Part shown: one piece after another, positions 7,638-15,326 of the stretch
How the letters are laid out: the number at the start of each line of letters is the position of its first letter
How positions within the stretch are numbered: the stretch's first letter is position 1
Origin: Glaciecola sp034112105
Lineage (GTDB): Bacteria; Pseudomonadota; Gammaproteobacteria; Enterobacterales; Alteromonadaceae
Length of the DNA stretch: 21,432 nucleotides
Assembly: GCA_034112105.1 (NCBI GenBank)
Contig: JAWUVZ010000035.1
Coordinates: 1 to 21,432, forward strand
Direction of reading: 5' to 3'
Notes under the pieces: model-generated
Told to the model about the DNA's origin: nothing
Seen by the model: the letters and a program-made list of their open reading frames with translations, nothing else
The model's database searches: none
Made by a program: the position numbers and the translations under genes

Positions 7638-9131
7638 CTAGGTTGTATGAACTCTCAATATCCTAGAAGCTTCTTTTTTAACTGCTGATGAGTCTCTGTA
7701 GGACCACATTCTGTCACGAGCTTCACTTGCCGCTTTTTCAACATCGACAATAGGCCTATAATAATCACTATCGCAGTTGAAATCGTACATTGTCTCCTCC
7801 ATAGATGTCATTAACCAAGGTTGATGAACTAATGGGTTTGGCAACCCTGCGAGTTGCGGCAACCATTTCTTGATAAAAGTGCCTTCTAGATCTTTGTCAA
7901 TAGACTGTTTTACTGGGTTATAAATGCGCAAGGTATTGATACCCGTTACACCAGCTTGCATTTGAAATTGTGGGTAATGAATTCCGGGCTCGAAATCTAA
8001 AAATTGCGCAGCTAAAAAGCTGGCTCCCTTGCGCCAATCGACATTTAGATGGTGACAAAGAAAGCTAACAACCATGGCTCTCATTCTGAAATTAATATAC
8101 CCAGTTTTTACTACAGCGCGCATACAAGCATCAACGATTGGTACCCCCGTACAACCACTCTTCCAAGCGACTAATCTTGCTTCGCCTTCTGCACCGTCGC
8201 AATATGGAAAATCAAGATAAGCTTTGTTGATTGGGCGAAACTCCATGGCAGCCTCTGTTTCAAATTTTTGAATGAAATGACAATGCCAGTGCAGTCTGGA
8301 CTGAAACGCTGAAATAGAGCGGCCCCAGCCCTTGCGTTCTGACTGCGATAAACTAAATTGATAAACCTGCTTCAATGAAATGTTTCCCCAGGCTAGATAT
8401 GGAGAAAGGCGGCTGCAGGTTGTTCTGGAAACGGTTGGATCGCCAATATTGCCGAAATAGGCCTTACCTCTTTCTTTAAAAAAATGCTTTAACGTATACC
8501 ATGCTCTTTTCTCTCCGCCCAATTGCATGTTTTTATCTACTACTTTCCATGTTTCAGGGATCGAAAAAACGTAGTTGCTATCTATTTCATTATCAAGGTC
8601 TTCTAACCAGTTCATATTAGTTAGTTCAGGATGATTCGCCATAGTTAAAATTCGGTTATTCCATAGCTTCGGCCAATTTTTTCGATTGTTCAGTGGCCTA
8701 TATACAGCGCCTTGTGCGACCTCAATCCACTCGATTGAATTGATGCTACACCAAGCAAAAACCTCTTTATCACGCAAATAGGTGTGTTCTAAGCCGACTT
8801 CTTCATGGCTAACAATGTGCGCGATACGGTAGCGTTCATGTAGCTTTGATAGAACTTCGACAGCACTGCCAAAGAGGATTGAGATAGACGCATTGAATTC
8901 GGCCAATTGTTCATTGAGATCTTTGATTGATTGACATATAAATCGCCAATGACGAATATCCATATGTGGGTCGTCGATCATTATAGGTTCAATGATATAG
9001 ATTAATGCAATAGGTGAGGTTTGCTCTCTTGCAATCTTTAGTGCCGCGTTGTCCCGTATTCGCAGGTCGCGTTTAAACCACATGACGGTCACCGAATCTC
9101 TGTTCGCCATCTTGCCGGTTAGCTCAACCAT
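7638..9131 (-). CDS. Divergent FAD-binding photolyase/cryptochrome-like protein
   Basis: 497 residues. The N-terminal Rossmann-like photolyase domain opens with VTVMWFKRDLRIRDNAALK. The C-terminal FAD domain shows LSPYLAWGNIS, GVPIVDACMRAVVKTGYINF and TLRIYNPVKQS. It is a photolyase-family flavoprotein of a clade distinct from the three nearby paralogues. By hand alignment to E. coli photolyase, the segment EPGIHYPQFQMQ replaces the motif holding Asn378 and Trp382 (His and Phe instead), and Trp359 is also Phe, while Trp306 is kept (LVAWKSG). The usual flavin-N5 and tryptophan chain are therefore altered, and repair chemistry cannot be assumed. The ATG at 9131 overlaps the stop of the DASH gene upstream; an internal ATG at 9110 (MANRDSVTV) is an equally good start. 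It is the second gene of the leftward arm of the cluster. Confidence 0.85.
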   Translation of the reverse strand: MVELTGKMANRDSVTVMWFKRDLRIRDNAALKIAREQTSPIALIYIIEPIMIDDPHMDIRHWRFICQSIKDLNEQLAEFNASISILFGSAVEVLSKLHERYRIAHIVSHEEVGLEHTYLRDKEVFAWCSINSIEWIEVAQGAVYRPLNNRKNWPKLWNNRILTMANHPELTNMNWLEDLDNEIDSNYVFSIPETWKVVDKNMQLGGEKRAWYTLKHFFKERGKAYFGNIGDPTVSRTTCSRLSPYLAWGNISLKQVYQFSLSQSERKGWGRSISAFQSRLHWHCHFIQKFETEAAMEFRPINKAYLDFPYCDGAEGEARLVAWKSGCTGVPIVDACMRAVVKTGYINFRMRAMVVSFLCHHLNVDWRKGASFLAAQFLDFEPGIHYPQFQMQAGVTGINTLRIYNPVKQSIDKDLEGTFIKKWLPQLAGLPNPLVHQPWLMTSMEETMYDFNCDSDYYRPIVDVEKAASEARDRMWSYRDSSAVKKEASRILRVHTT

Positions 9132-10426
9132 TGCTTAATAAATTCATTATTGGGATCGTAGGTCTCAGTCTGTTTGGTTAAGTTAAATTGTCGATGTCCT
9201 CGAGGATCTGCGCCGACACCACCCAAATATTGCCAATTTCCCCAGTTACTAGCTACATCAAAATCGATCAGTTGATATTCAAAATACTTAGCTCCATAAC
9301 GCCAATCTTGCCCCAGTTCATGCACAAAACAGCTAGCTACAAGTTGCCTGCCGCGGTTTGACATGTAGCCCGTCTTTAGTAGTTGACGCATACATGCATC
9401 AACTATCGGATAGCCAGTTTGACCCTGCTGCCATTTTCTAAATATATTATACTCAAAATTGGTTGAACGCGCGATCTGTTGCACACCAGATGCAGCAAAA
9501 AGACGCCTACCATGAACAAAATGATGCCAATGAAAAAAGTCTCTCCATAACAACTCGAAAAACAACCAATATGTTGAGTCATTCTTTACTCTTTGAGACT
9601 CATAACGACATAATTCAGCATAAATTTGCCTGGGACTAATACATCCGAGGGCTAGCCAGGCTGAAAATTTGCTAGAGAAGTCCCATCCATCCAATCCGTT
9701 TCTTGTCTCTTTATAATACCGGATATAGTCCGTATTCCAGAGGTAATGCACGAGTTGCTGCTGAGCACAAGTAGCACCTCCAGAAAGGTTCTCATAATAA
9801 TTTGGCTGGACAGATAAATCCTTTACATTCATTACATTGTCTATAGCAAATAGGTCGCACATTGAAGGAAGAGCTGTGAGGGTTTCGTTAACTTGTTCTA
9901 CTTCACAATATTTTTCAACTTTCTTTCGAAATGGAGAAAAGGTATTGGGCATATTTTCAATTGAAAATGGGAATTGAGACGTATTATAAAGGGTAGATGA
10001 ATTTTCTTGAATAAATTTAATGTTTGGATTAATTACAGAAACTGCTTCTTTGCATCGCTGCCAATCACTTCGTTCATTGAAACCACAGTGCCACTGTGCA
10101 CCAAGATGAGTCACATTGAGCTTTTTCACAATGTCCGTTATAACATCGATAGGTTCCATCGTATTTGCGGATAGCACGACTAAACGATGATTTAAGCAGC
10201 CTAGTGCAATGTCCAAATCTTGTAGTGTTTGGTGTATAAAATTGAGTCTATGTTTACCTATCGTTTCTTTCTTGCACAACTCAGTAATGCTGTCTTGATT
10301 GGATGTATCTTGGTAAACATAAACTAAGACGAGTTCATCAACTTGAGATGCTATTTTTGCTAGGCTCGAGTTATCTTGTAGGCGCAAGTCTTTCCTAAAC
10401 CAGTGTAATCCAATCTTTTTGCTCAT
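9119..10426 (-). CDS. DASH-type cryptochrome/photolyase
   Basis: 435 residues. It begins KIGLHWFRKDLRLQDN, the photolyase N-terminal strand. DASH signatures are present: NTFSPFRKKVE in the linker, TGYMSNRGRQ in the FAD domain, and SNWGNWQYLGGVGADPRG near the end, holding the flavin-proximal Asn and a chain Trp. DASH proteins bind FAD, and usually a folate antenna, and repair cyclobutane dimers mainly in single-stranded DNA; some also act as light sensors. Length is within the bacterial DASH range. It is the first gene of the leftward arm and shares a divergent promoter region with the CPD photolyase gene; its 3' end overlaps the next photolyase-like gene by 13 bp. Confidence 0.92.
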   Translation of the reverse strand: MSKKIGLHWFRKDLRLQDNSSLAKIASQVDELVLVYVYQDTSNQDSITELCKKETIGKHRLNFIHQTLQDLDIALGCLNHRLVVLSANTMEPIDVITDIVKKLNVTHLGAQWHCGFNERSDWQRCKEAVSVINPNIKFIQENSSTLYNTSQFPFSIENMPNTFSPFRKKVEKYCEVEQVNETLTALPSMCDLFAIDNVMNVKDLSVQPNYYENLSGGATCAQQQLVHYLWNTDYIRYYKETRNGLDGWDFSSKFSAWLALGCISPRQIYAELCRYESQRVKNDSTYWLFFELLWRDFFHWHHFVHGRRLFAASGVQQIARSTNFEYNIFRKWQQGQTGYPIVDACMRQLLKTGYMSNRGRQLVASCFVHELGQDWRYGAKYFEYQLIDFDVASNWGNWQYLGGVGADPRGHRQFNLTKQTETYDPNNEFIKQWLS

Positions 10427-10598
10427 TATTTTTTTTCTTTAATCTTTTTCTATATCTTAGCTACATTGAATAGAGGGTTTTCGATCTATTTAAGGGGTAA
10501 TGGTGTAATATTAATACAAACACTATTAGCTATTATTTTTGTTATTCTAAAAATAGTTATCGACAAAAATAGCCACTACTAATAATAGGAATAAAAAA
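10427..10598. promoter_or_regulatory. Shared divergent promoter region of the photolyase cluster
   Basis: 172 bp between the DASH gene and the CPD photolyase gene, strongly AT-rich. It holds AT-rich inverted repeats (for example GCTATT at 10529-10534 facing AATAGC at 10568-10573). I cannot assign -35/-10 pairs with confidence on either strand. AGGA at 10587-10590 is the ribosome site of the rightward gene, eight bases before TTG 10599, and decides its start. Light- or singlet-oxygen-responsive control would be plausible for such genes, but no ECF-sigma or LitR-type site is recognisable to me. Confidence 0.6.
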
Positions 10599-12044
10599 TT
10601 GAGTTCGATGTTAACAAAAAAAATAATCGTGTGGTTTAGACAGGATTTGCGTATTACGGACAATCCTGCACTGAGCCTCGCGGTCGATAACGGCACTATC
10701 ATTCCTGTTTTTATTCTCGATGATGACGCGCCTGAGCATGCCCTTTTAGGCGGAGCAAGCAAATGGTGGTTGCATCATTCATTATTGTCACTTAGCAATT
10801 CGTTAAGTAACAAATTAGTTATCCGTCGAGGCAATCCGCTAGCAATTTTGACTGAGTTAGCCAAGGTGTTTTCTGCCGACTCCGTAGTGTGGAATAGATT
10901 GTACGAACCATGGCAGAGGGAACGAGACGAGAATATAAAGCTGCAATTAAAGAAACTCGGTATTAACGCCAAAAGTTTAAATGGCTCACTCCTTTGGGAA
11001 CCGATGTCAGTGTTAAAGAAGGACGAGACGCCCTATAAAGTCTTCACTCCTTATTATAGAAAAGGTTGTTTAACCCGTCAGGCTCCTCGGTTCCCGTTAG
11101 CAAAACCAACGGTCATGCATATTGCCGATGATATTAATTTTTCATTAGCGGAATTAACTAGTCTGAAATTAATACCGAACGTTGAATGGTATAAAGAGAT
11201 TGAAGCTCAATGGCAACCTGGCGAAGAGGGGGCTTCAAATAAGCTTCAACGATTTATTAATGAGGCAGCGACTAGCTATCAAGAAGCCCGAAATGTGCCA
11301 GCCGTAAAGGGAACTTCGCTGTTATCACCACATTTACATTTTGGTGAGGTGTCGCCTAATCAGGCTTGGTATGCGATACAAGGGGCATTTGAAAACGCAT
11401 TCGACAATAAAGATTTGGATGTTTATCTCAGTGAACTAGGTTGGCGTGAGTTTAGTTATTATTTACTTTTCCATTGGCCAGAAATTCAACATAAGAACTT
11501 TAATGCCAAATTTGACTTTTTTCAGTGGCGTACAAGTCCTGAGGACCTAAAAGCATGGCAATTCGGCAATACCGGGGTTCCTATGATAGATGCTGGAATG
11601 CGAGAGCTTTATCAAACGGGCTATATGCACAACAGAGTGAGAATGGTGGTTGGCTCATTCTTAGTTAAAAATTTGCTTATAGATTGGCGTGAAGGAGAGC
11701 GTTGGTTTTGGGATACATTGCTCGACGCAGATATGGCAAGTAACTCTGCTGGTTGGCAATGGGTTGCGGGTTCAGGGGCAGATGCAGCACCATTTTTCAG
11801 AATTTTTAACCCTATACTACAGGGTGAGAAATTTGATAAAGACGGTGAATACGTCAAAAAATATTGCCCCGAGCTAAAAAGGCTGCCTAACAAGTTTGTT
11901 CATAAACCGTGGGAAGCACCGCCCGAAATACTGAAAGCTTGTGGTGTTGAGTTAGGCAAAAACTATCCTAAGCCGATTGTTGATTTAAAGCTATCAAGAA
12001 CCCGAGCACTTGATGCGCTCGCGCAATTAAAGGTAATCGTATGA
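10599..12044 (+). CDS. phrB: Class I CPD deoxyribodipyrimidine photolyase
   Basis: 481 residues, close to E. coli PhrB (472). KKIIVWFRQDLRITDNPALS begins the antenna domain; the FAD domain has LSPHLHFGEVSP, LGWREFSYYLLFHWP and TGYMHNRVRMVVGSFLVKNL. The tryptophans matching E. coli Trp277 (GWREF), Trp306 (LKAWQFG), Trp359 (ERWFWD) and Trp382 (NSAGWQW) are all there, and the flavin-proximal Asn is in ASNSAG. The enzyme uses blue light and FADH- to split cyclobutane pyrimidine dimers. The start is the TTG at 10599 because AGGA sits eight bases upstream; the ATG at 10608 would be 17 bases away. It is first in the rightward arm; its stop overlaps the next start (ATGA). Confidence 0.95.
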   Translation: MSSMLTKKIIVWFRQDLRITDNPALSLAVDNGTIIPVFILDDDAPEHALLGGASKWWLHHSLLSLSNSLSNKLVIRRGNPLAILTELAKVFSADSVVWNRLYEPWQRERDENIKLQLKKLGINAKSLNGSLLWEPMSVLKKDETPYKVFTPYYRKGCLTRQAPRFPLAKPTVMHIADDINFSLAELTSLKLIPNVEWYKEIEAQWQPGEEGASNKLQRFINEAATSYQEARNVPAVKGTSLLSPHLHFGEVSPNQAWYAIQGAFENAFDNKDLDVYLSELGWREFSYYLLFHWPEIQHKNFNAKFDFFQWRTSPEDLKAWQFGNTGVPMIDAGMRELYQTGYMHNRVRMVVGSFLVKNLLIDWREGERWFWDTLLDADMASNSAGWQWVAGSGADAAPFFRIFNPILQGEKFDKDGEYVKKYCPELKRLPNKFVHKPWEAPPEILKACGVELGKNYPKPIVDLKLSRTRALDALAQLKVIV

Positions 12045-13579
12045 GCCAGTTAGTTGTCATCTTAGGTGACCACCTCAACATACAAATGAGTTCACTGATT
12101 AACTTCAACAAAGAGACCGACATGGTCTTGATGTCAGAAGTAAAAGAAGAAGCAACGTATGTCAAACATCACAAAAAGAAGGTTGCGTTTGTTTTTAGTG
12201 CTATGCGTCATTTCTCGAGTGAGTTAGAGAGTCAGGGCTTTCCTACCATTTATGTTAAATATGATGCTACTGATAACCATGGTTCTTTATTTGAACAAGT
12301 AAAATACACGTGTGCACAGCATTCATTTAGCACTATTACCATTGCCCATCCCGGTGAACACCGCTTACTTGAAGACGTTAAGACGTGGGAGAGCAAGTTA
12401 AATATTACCGTTAACATTACTCCAGATAATCGTTTTATCGCTTCTCAAAATTTTTTCAATGATTGGGCCGATGGTCGTAAGCAATACCGGATGGAATTTT
12501 TTTATAGAGAGATGCGCAAACAAACTAATGTGCTCATGGATGACAAACAACCGATGGGTGGGAAGTGGAATTACGACGCAGAAAACCGAAAACCATTTGG
12601 TAAAAACCCAGATATACCGGAGCGAACACAGTTCACGCCAGACTTTACAACAACTGATGTGTTGGCCCTTGTGGAGACTCAATTCGCTGATCATTTTGGT
12701 GAATTAACTAATTTTGCTTTTGCAGTTACTAGGGAAGGGGCTCTTGCTGTTTTATCGGAATTTATTGAAACCCGTTTGGTAGATTACGGTCAATATCAAG
12801 ATGCAATGCTCGAAGGTAATCCTTGGCTATTCCATTCGCATATTGGGCTTTATCTTAATACTGGTCTGTTAATGCCTTACGAGGTCATTCAGGCCGCTGA
12901 AGAAGCCTTTTTAAACGGGCATGTGCCAATTAACTCCGCTGAAGGTTTTATTAGACAAATTCTGGGTTGGAGAGAATATGTGCGTGGCTTCTACTGGTAT
13001 TTTATGCCTGGTTTAAAAGAGAAGAATTATTTAGAGGCTAAAAGGCAATTGCCCGACTTTTACTGGACAGGCAAGACACGGATGAATTGTATGTCGCAAT
13101 GTGTCAATGATACCAAAGAACACGCCTATGCCCATCACATTCAAAGACTGATGGTGCTCGGTAATTTTGCATTGTTAACAGGTATTGAGCCCAAGGCTAT
13201 TAATGATTGGTATTTACTCGTTTATGCTGACGCTTATGAATGGGTTGAACTGCCAAATGTGAGTAGCATGGTGCTATTTGCAGATGCTGGAAATTTAGCA
13301 AGCAAGCCATACGCGGCGAGTGGTTCTTACATTAACAAAATGTCTAATTATTGTAAAAGTTGCGAATACAGCGTGAAGGAAAAAACGGGTCCACAGGCAT
13401 GTCCATTTAACTATTTATACTGGCATTTTCTATATCGCCATCAAGACAAACTTAAGGGTAACCCAAGAATGGGTATGATTTATAGTACGATGTTGAAGAT
13501 GGATCAGACTAAGTTCAATCACATGCTAGATGACGCTGATACCTTTCTGCTTAAATTAGAAAAAAATGAAGAAATATGA
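12041..13579 (+). CDS. Iron-sulfur bacterial cryptochrome/(6-4) photolyase (PhrB-like, FeS-BCP)
   Basis: 512 residues of the prokaryotic (6-4) photolyase family (FeS-BCP / CryPro). The N-terminus (LVVILGDHLN) is typical of this family rather than of class I enzymes. Four cysteines at 350, 438, 441 and 454 (NCMSQC, NYCKSC, PQAC) have the same spacing, and even numbering, as the [4Fe-4S] ligands of Agrobacterium PhrB. His366, Trp342, Trp390 and Tyr391, known there for catalysis and electron transfer, are also in place. The family repairs (6-4) photoproducts and uses a lumazine antenna. It overlaps the CPD photolyase stop by ATGA, so the two UV lesions are covered by one transcript. The 3' end overlaps the DUF2256 gene by 14 bp. 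Confidence 0.94.
   Translation: MSQLVVILGDHLNIQMSSLINFNKETDMVLMSEVKEEATYVKHHKKKVAFVFSAMRHFSSELESQGFPTIYVKYDATDNHGSLFEQVKYTCAQHSFSTITIAHPGEHRLLEDVKTWESKLNITVNITPDNRFIASQNFFNDWADGRKQYRMEFFYREMRKQTNVLMDDKQPMGGKWNYDAENRKPFGKNPDIPERTQFTPDFTTTDVLALVETQFADHFGELTNFAFAVTREGALAVLSEFIETRLVDYGQYQDAMLEGNPWLFHSHIGLYLNTGLLMPYEVIQAAEEAFLNGHVPINSAEGFIRQILGWREYVRGFYWYFMPGLKEKNYLEAKRQLPDFYWTGKTRMNCMSQCVNDTKEHAYAHHIQRLMVLGNFALLTGIEPKAINDWYLLVYADAYEWVELPNVSSMVLFADAGNLASKPYAASGSYINKMSNYCKSCEYSVKEKTGPQACPFNYLYWHFLYRHQDKLKGNPRMGMIYSTMLKMDQTKFNHMLDDADTFLLKLEKNEEI
12732..12739 (+). other. KOPS-type octamer GGGAAGGG pointing towards dif
   Basis: GGGAAGGG fits GGGNAGGG, the FtsK-orienting sequence of E. coli. It is on the + strand, 5.3 kb left of the dif-like site, and points at it. 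It lies inside the FeS photolyase gene. A single octamer may be chance. Confidence 0.4.
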
Positions 13580-13694
13580 CCTTCCTAGCAAGATATGTTC
13601 AGTTTGTAACCGACCTTTTAATTGGCGCAAAAAATGGGCAAAAAACTGGGCTGAAGTAAAATACTGCTCGAAACGATGTGCATCCAACAAATAG
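13566..13694 (+). CDS. DUF2256 small zinc-finger-like protein
   Basis: 42 residues. It begins MKKYDLPSKICSVCNRPFNW and continues RKKWAKNWAEVKYCSKRC. Two cysteine pairs, CSVC and CSKRC (C-x2-C and C-x3-C), flank a Trp- and Lys-rich core, as in DUF2256 proteins, and would bind one zinc. The frame overlaps the 3' end of the FeS photolyase gene by 14 bp (stop of that gene at 13577-13579). DUF2256 genes are often next to photolyases and cryptochromes, so a role with the flavoproteins is likely but unproven. It is the last gene of the rightward arm; no clear terminator follows before the convergent DUF3307 gene 42 bp away. Confidence 0.88.
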   Translation: MKKYDLPSKICSVCNRPFNWRKKWAKNWAEVKYCSKRCASNK

Positions 13695-13736
13695 ATAGCG
13701 GGATGCAAAGAGGGTCATCATGTTTCATCGTATATT

Positions 13737-14480
13737 TTATAATGTCGTCAGTAAGTAATCGGCGAGTTTGCCAACAGCGATACCAAAGCTAAAGCTGAAT
13801 AGCGTACCCAACATAATATATTCAGTTAGCTTTCTATCGCTTTGGCGGCGCATATCACCAAATCTAAACACACTCTTTGCAGCTAGTAAAAAGCCCACAC
13901 CAGCAAATTGGCCAAGTAAAATGAACGTAGCAATTAAACCGCGCTCAAAGTATCCAATTAGCTCACCGGCTGAAGCGAGCCCCTCATTTTCTTTCTCCGC
14001 TTCATTAAATTGGTCAGTGTATTTAGTTAATGACAGCGTTATAAGTAGTGATACCGGCTTACATAGAAACAAATACAACCCAATTAACATGAGTGTTTTA
14101 GTATCGAAAAAATGATGTAGCTCAAACAAGACAGTTTGAATATTCAGACCACTTAGCCAAATCGATATTCCAGTAATAAAAATAAGATGGCCCACTTGAT
14201 CGATCAAAAAATACTTTAATACAAAAATACGATAGGTTTTCCAAATATCAATAATATAATGACTAAGAATAATAACAATTAATGCAATTAGAGCGCTATA
14301 ATCTAATGCAATCCCGCTGAGAATAATAGCAAGGCTAGTTAGCGCTACATGCACCAACATATGTTTAAACAAGCCGACAGAGCGCTCTTTGTTTTGAACC
14401 TTACACATGATCCAGCTGTGTTTTTGTAAATAAAAGTCAGCGATAAAGTGAGCAACAAGTAACAGGAAAAATAGCTTCAT
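13737..14480 (-). CDS. DUF3307 integral membrane protein
   Basis: 247 residues with several hydrophobic segments. The start, MKLFFLLLVAHFIADFYLQ, carries the DUF3307 signature 'AHFIADFxLQ', and the next part has a HMLVH motif and a DIWKTY turn. The C-terminal half has further membrane segments (GLIATFILLGQFAGVGFLLA and the final FSFGIAVGKLADYLL). ATG 14480 overlaps the SatD stop (ATGA), which favours it over an upstream start at 14498. DUF3307 proteins are commonly paired with SatD-family proteins, so the two probably act as a unit. Function is unknown; the polar residues in the first helix could line a binding site, but that is inference. Confidence 0.85.
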   Translation of the reverse strand: MKLFFLLLVAHFIADFYLQKHSWIMCKVQNKERSVGLFKHMLVHVALTSLAIILSGIALDYSALIALIVIILSHYIIDIWKTYRIFVLKYFLIDQVGHLIFITGISIWLSGLNIQTVLFELHHFFDTKTLMLIGLYLFLCKPVSLLITLSLTKYTDQFNEAEKENEGLASAGELIGYFERGLIATFILLGQFAGVGFLLAAKSVFRFGDMRRQSDRKLTEYIMLGTLFSFSFGIAVGKLADYLLTTL

Positions 14481-15127
14481 TTTGAGCACCCTAAACACGT
14501 TTCACGATAGCCTTCCAAATAAGCTTTAACTAGTTCGGCGCCACTGCGCTTCAAATGAGTGGCAACGTTCTGTCGAGTCATATTCATATAGTCCGCAATA
14601 ATTTGTTGTTCTGGAAAATCGAACTCAATGTAATAATACAAAACTTCAGCTTGTTTCTCTGTTAAACCATTTAGCAAATGACGTAAAAATAGAGTTGAGA
14701 TGGTTAAGTCTTTTGAGGATAGGTCAGTTCCAAAGGTAATAATCAGGTCACCCCTTGATGACTTATCCAATGCTCGACCAGATAAAATAAACGCTTCCCC
14801 TAGTGAGGTACTCAGATTAGGGGACTCTTGTTCAACGCGACCGATGGCTATGGATTGGGTCAATTTGATAGCGGGGCACTCAATCCCCGATTGCAAATAG
14901 AGGCGTATTGAAATTATAGAGTTCATTGCATCAACGATGTTTGTATAAAGTATTTGAAAACTATCTCCCCGAAATATTTCAAATTCACATTGGTAGCGGG
15001 CCACTTGTGACGTTAACAGCTTTTGAAGTGTCTGCATTACCGCAGCGTATTCTTTCGCATCTAGTTTCGTCGAATGAACGATGTCTGCCGTTAATACGGC
15101 ATAGGTCTTATGTGCTGTATTAGTCAA
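14477..15127 (-). CDS. SatD-family protein: cyclase-like core plus helix-turn-helix
   Basis: 216 residues. The N-terminal half resembles the class III nucleotide cyclase fold: TADIVHSTKL with Asp15, FEIFRGDSFQ with Asp55 (40 residues apart, close to the metal-Asp spacing of cyclases), and GEAFILSGRALDK with Arg118. The Asn expected four residues before that Arg is Ile114, so activity is doubtful. The C-terminal part, LTEKQAEVLYYYIEFDFPEQ onward, is a sigma-region-4-like helix-turn-helix. It starts at TTG 15127, with GGAA at 15136-15139 eight bases upstream; no ATG precedes the conserved core. It is coupled to the DUF3307 gene by an ATGA overlap. Two Fur-like repeats sit in the promoter. Biological role is not established. 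Confidence 0.82.
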   Translation of the reverse strand: MTNTAHKTYAVLTADIVHSTKLDAKEYAAVMQTLQKLLTSQVARYQCEFEIFRGDSFQILYTNIVDAMNSIISIRLYLQSGIECPAIKLTQSIAIGRVEQESPNLSTSLGEAFILSGRALDKSSRGDLIITFGTDLSSKDLTISTLFLRHLLNGLTEKQAEVLYYYIEFDFPEQQIIADYMNMTRQNVATHLKRSGAELVKAYLEGYRETCLGCSK

Positions 15128-15175
15128 AATAAAAATTCCGAGTAATTAGGGTGTAAATATAGACTGGGTAAATCA

Positions 15176-15204
15176 ACTATAAATGCAAATCATTATGTTT
15201 GCAA
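15176..15204 (-). promoter_or_regulatory. Probable sigma-70 promoter of the satD-DUF3307 operon
   Basis: Minus strand: -35 TTGCAA at 15204-15199 and -10 TATAGT at 15181-15176 (five of six bases to consensus), 17 bp apart. Transcription would begin near 15169, giving a leader of about 40 bases. One copy of the tandem repeat covers the -35 to -10 spacer, so a repressor bound there would block RNA polymerase. Confidence 0.6.
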
Positions 15205-15235
15205 ATTCAAATTGCAAATCATTATGATTGCAAAT
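15184..15235. repeat. Two tandem 23-bp repeats, Fur-box-like, in the satD promoter
   Basis: Copy 1 is 15184-15206 and copy 2 is 15213-15235; they differ by one base. Each reads TGCAAAT, then CATTATG, then (T/A)TTGCAAAT, so the heptamer TGCAAAT occurs four times (15184, 15200, 15213, 15229). Against the Fur half-sites TGATAAT-n-ATTATCA, each copy agrees at about 10 or 11 of 14 positions. Placement over the promoter supports an operator. Fur is a guess from the match; another regulator is possible. Confidence 0.6.
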
Positions 15236-15249
15236 GAAGAATGCAACAA

Positions 15250-15283
15250 AATAGGATTGCCCTTAAAAAAGAGCGATCCTATT
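15250..15283 (-). terminator. Likely terminator of the dehydrogenase gene
   Basis: An 11-bp stem (AATAGGATTGC 15250-15260 with GCGATCCTATT 15273-15283, one G-U pair) closes a 12-base loop containing an A-run. On the minus strand it follows the dehydrogenase stop by about 45 bp and ends in a short T-rich stretch (TTTTGTT). Confidence 0.55.
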
Positions 15284-15326
15284 ATTGTTTAGTAGGGGCA
15301 AAAGAGTGACGGACTATGAGCAATGA

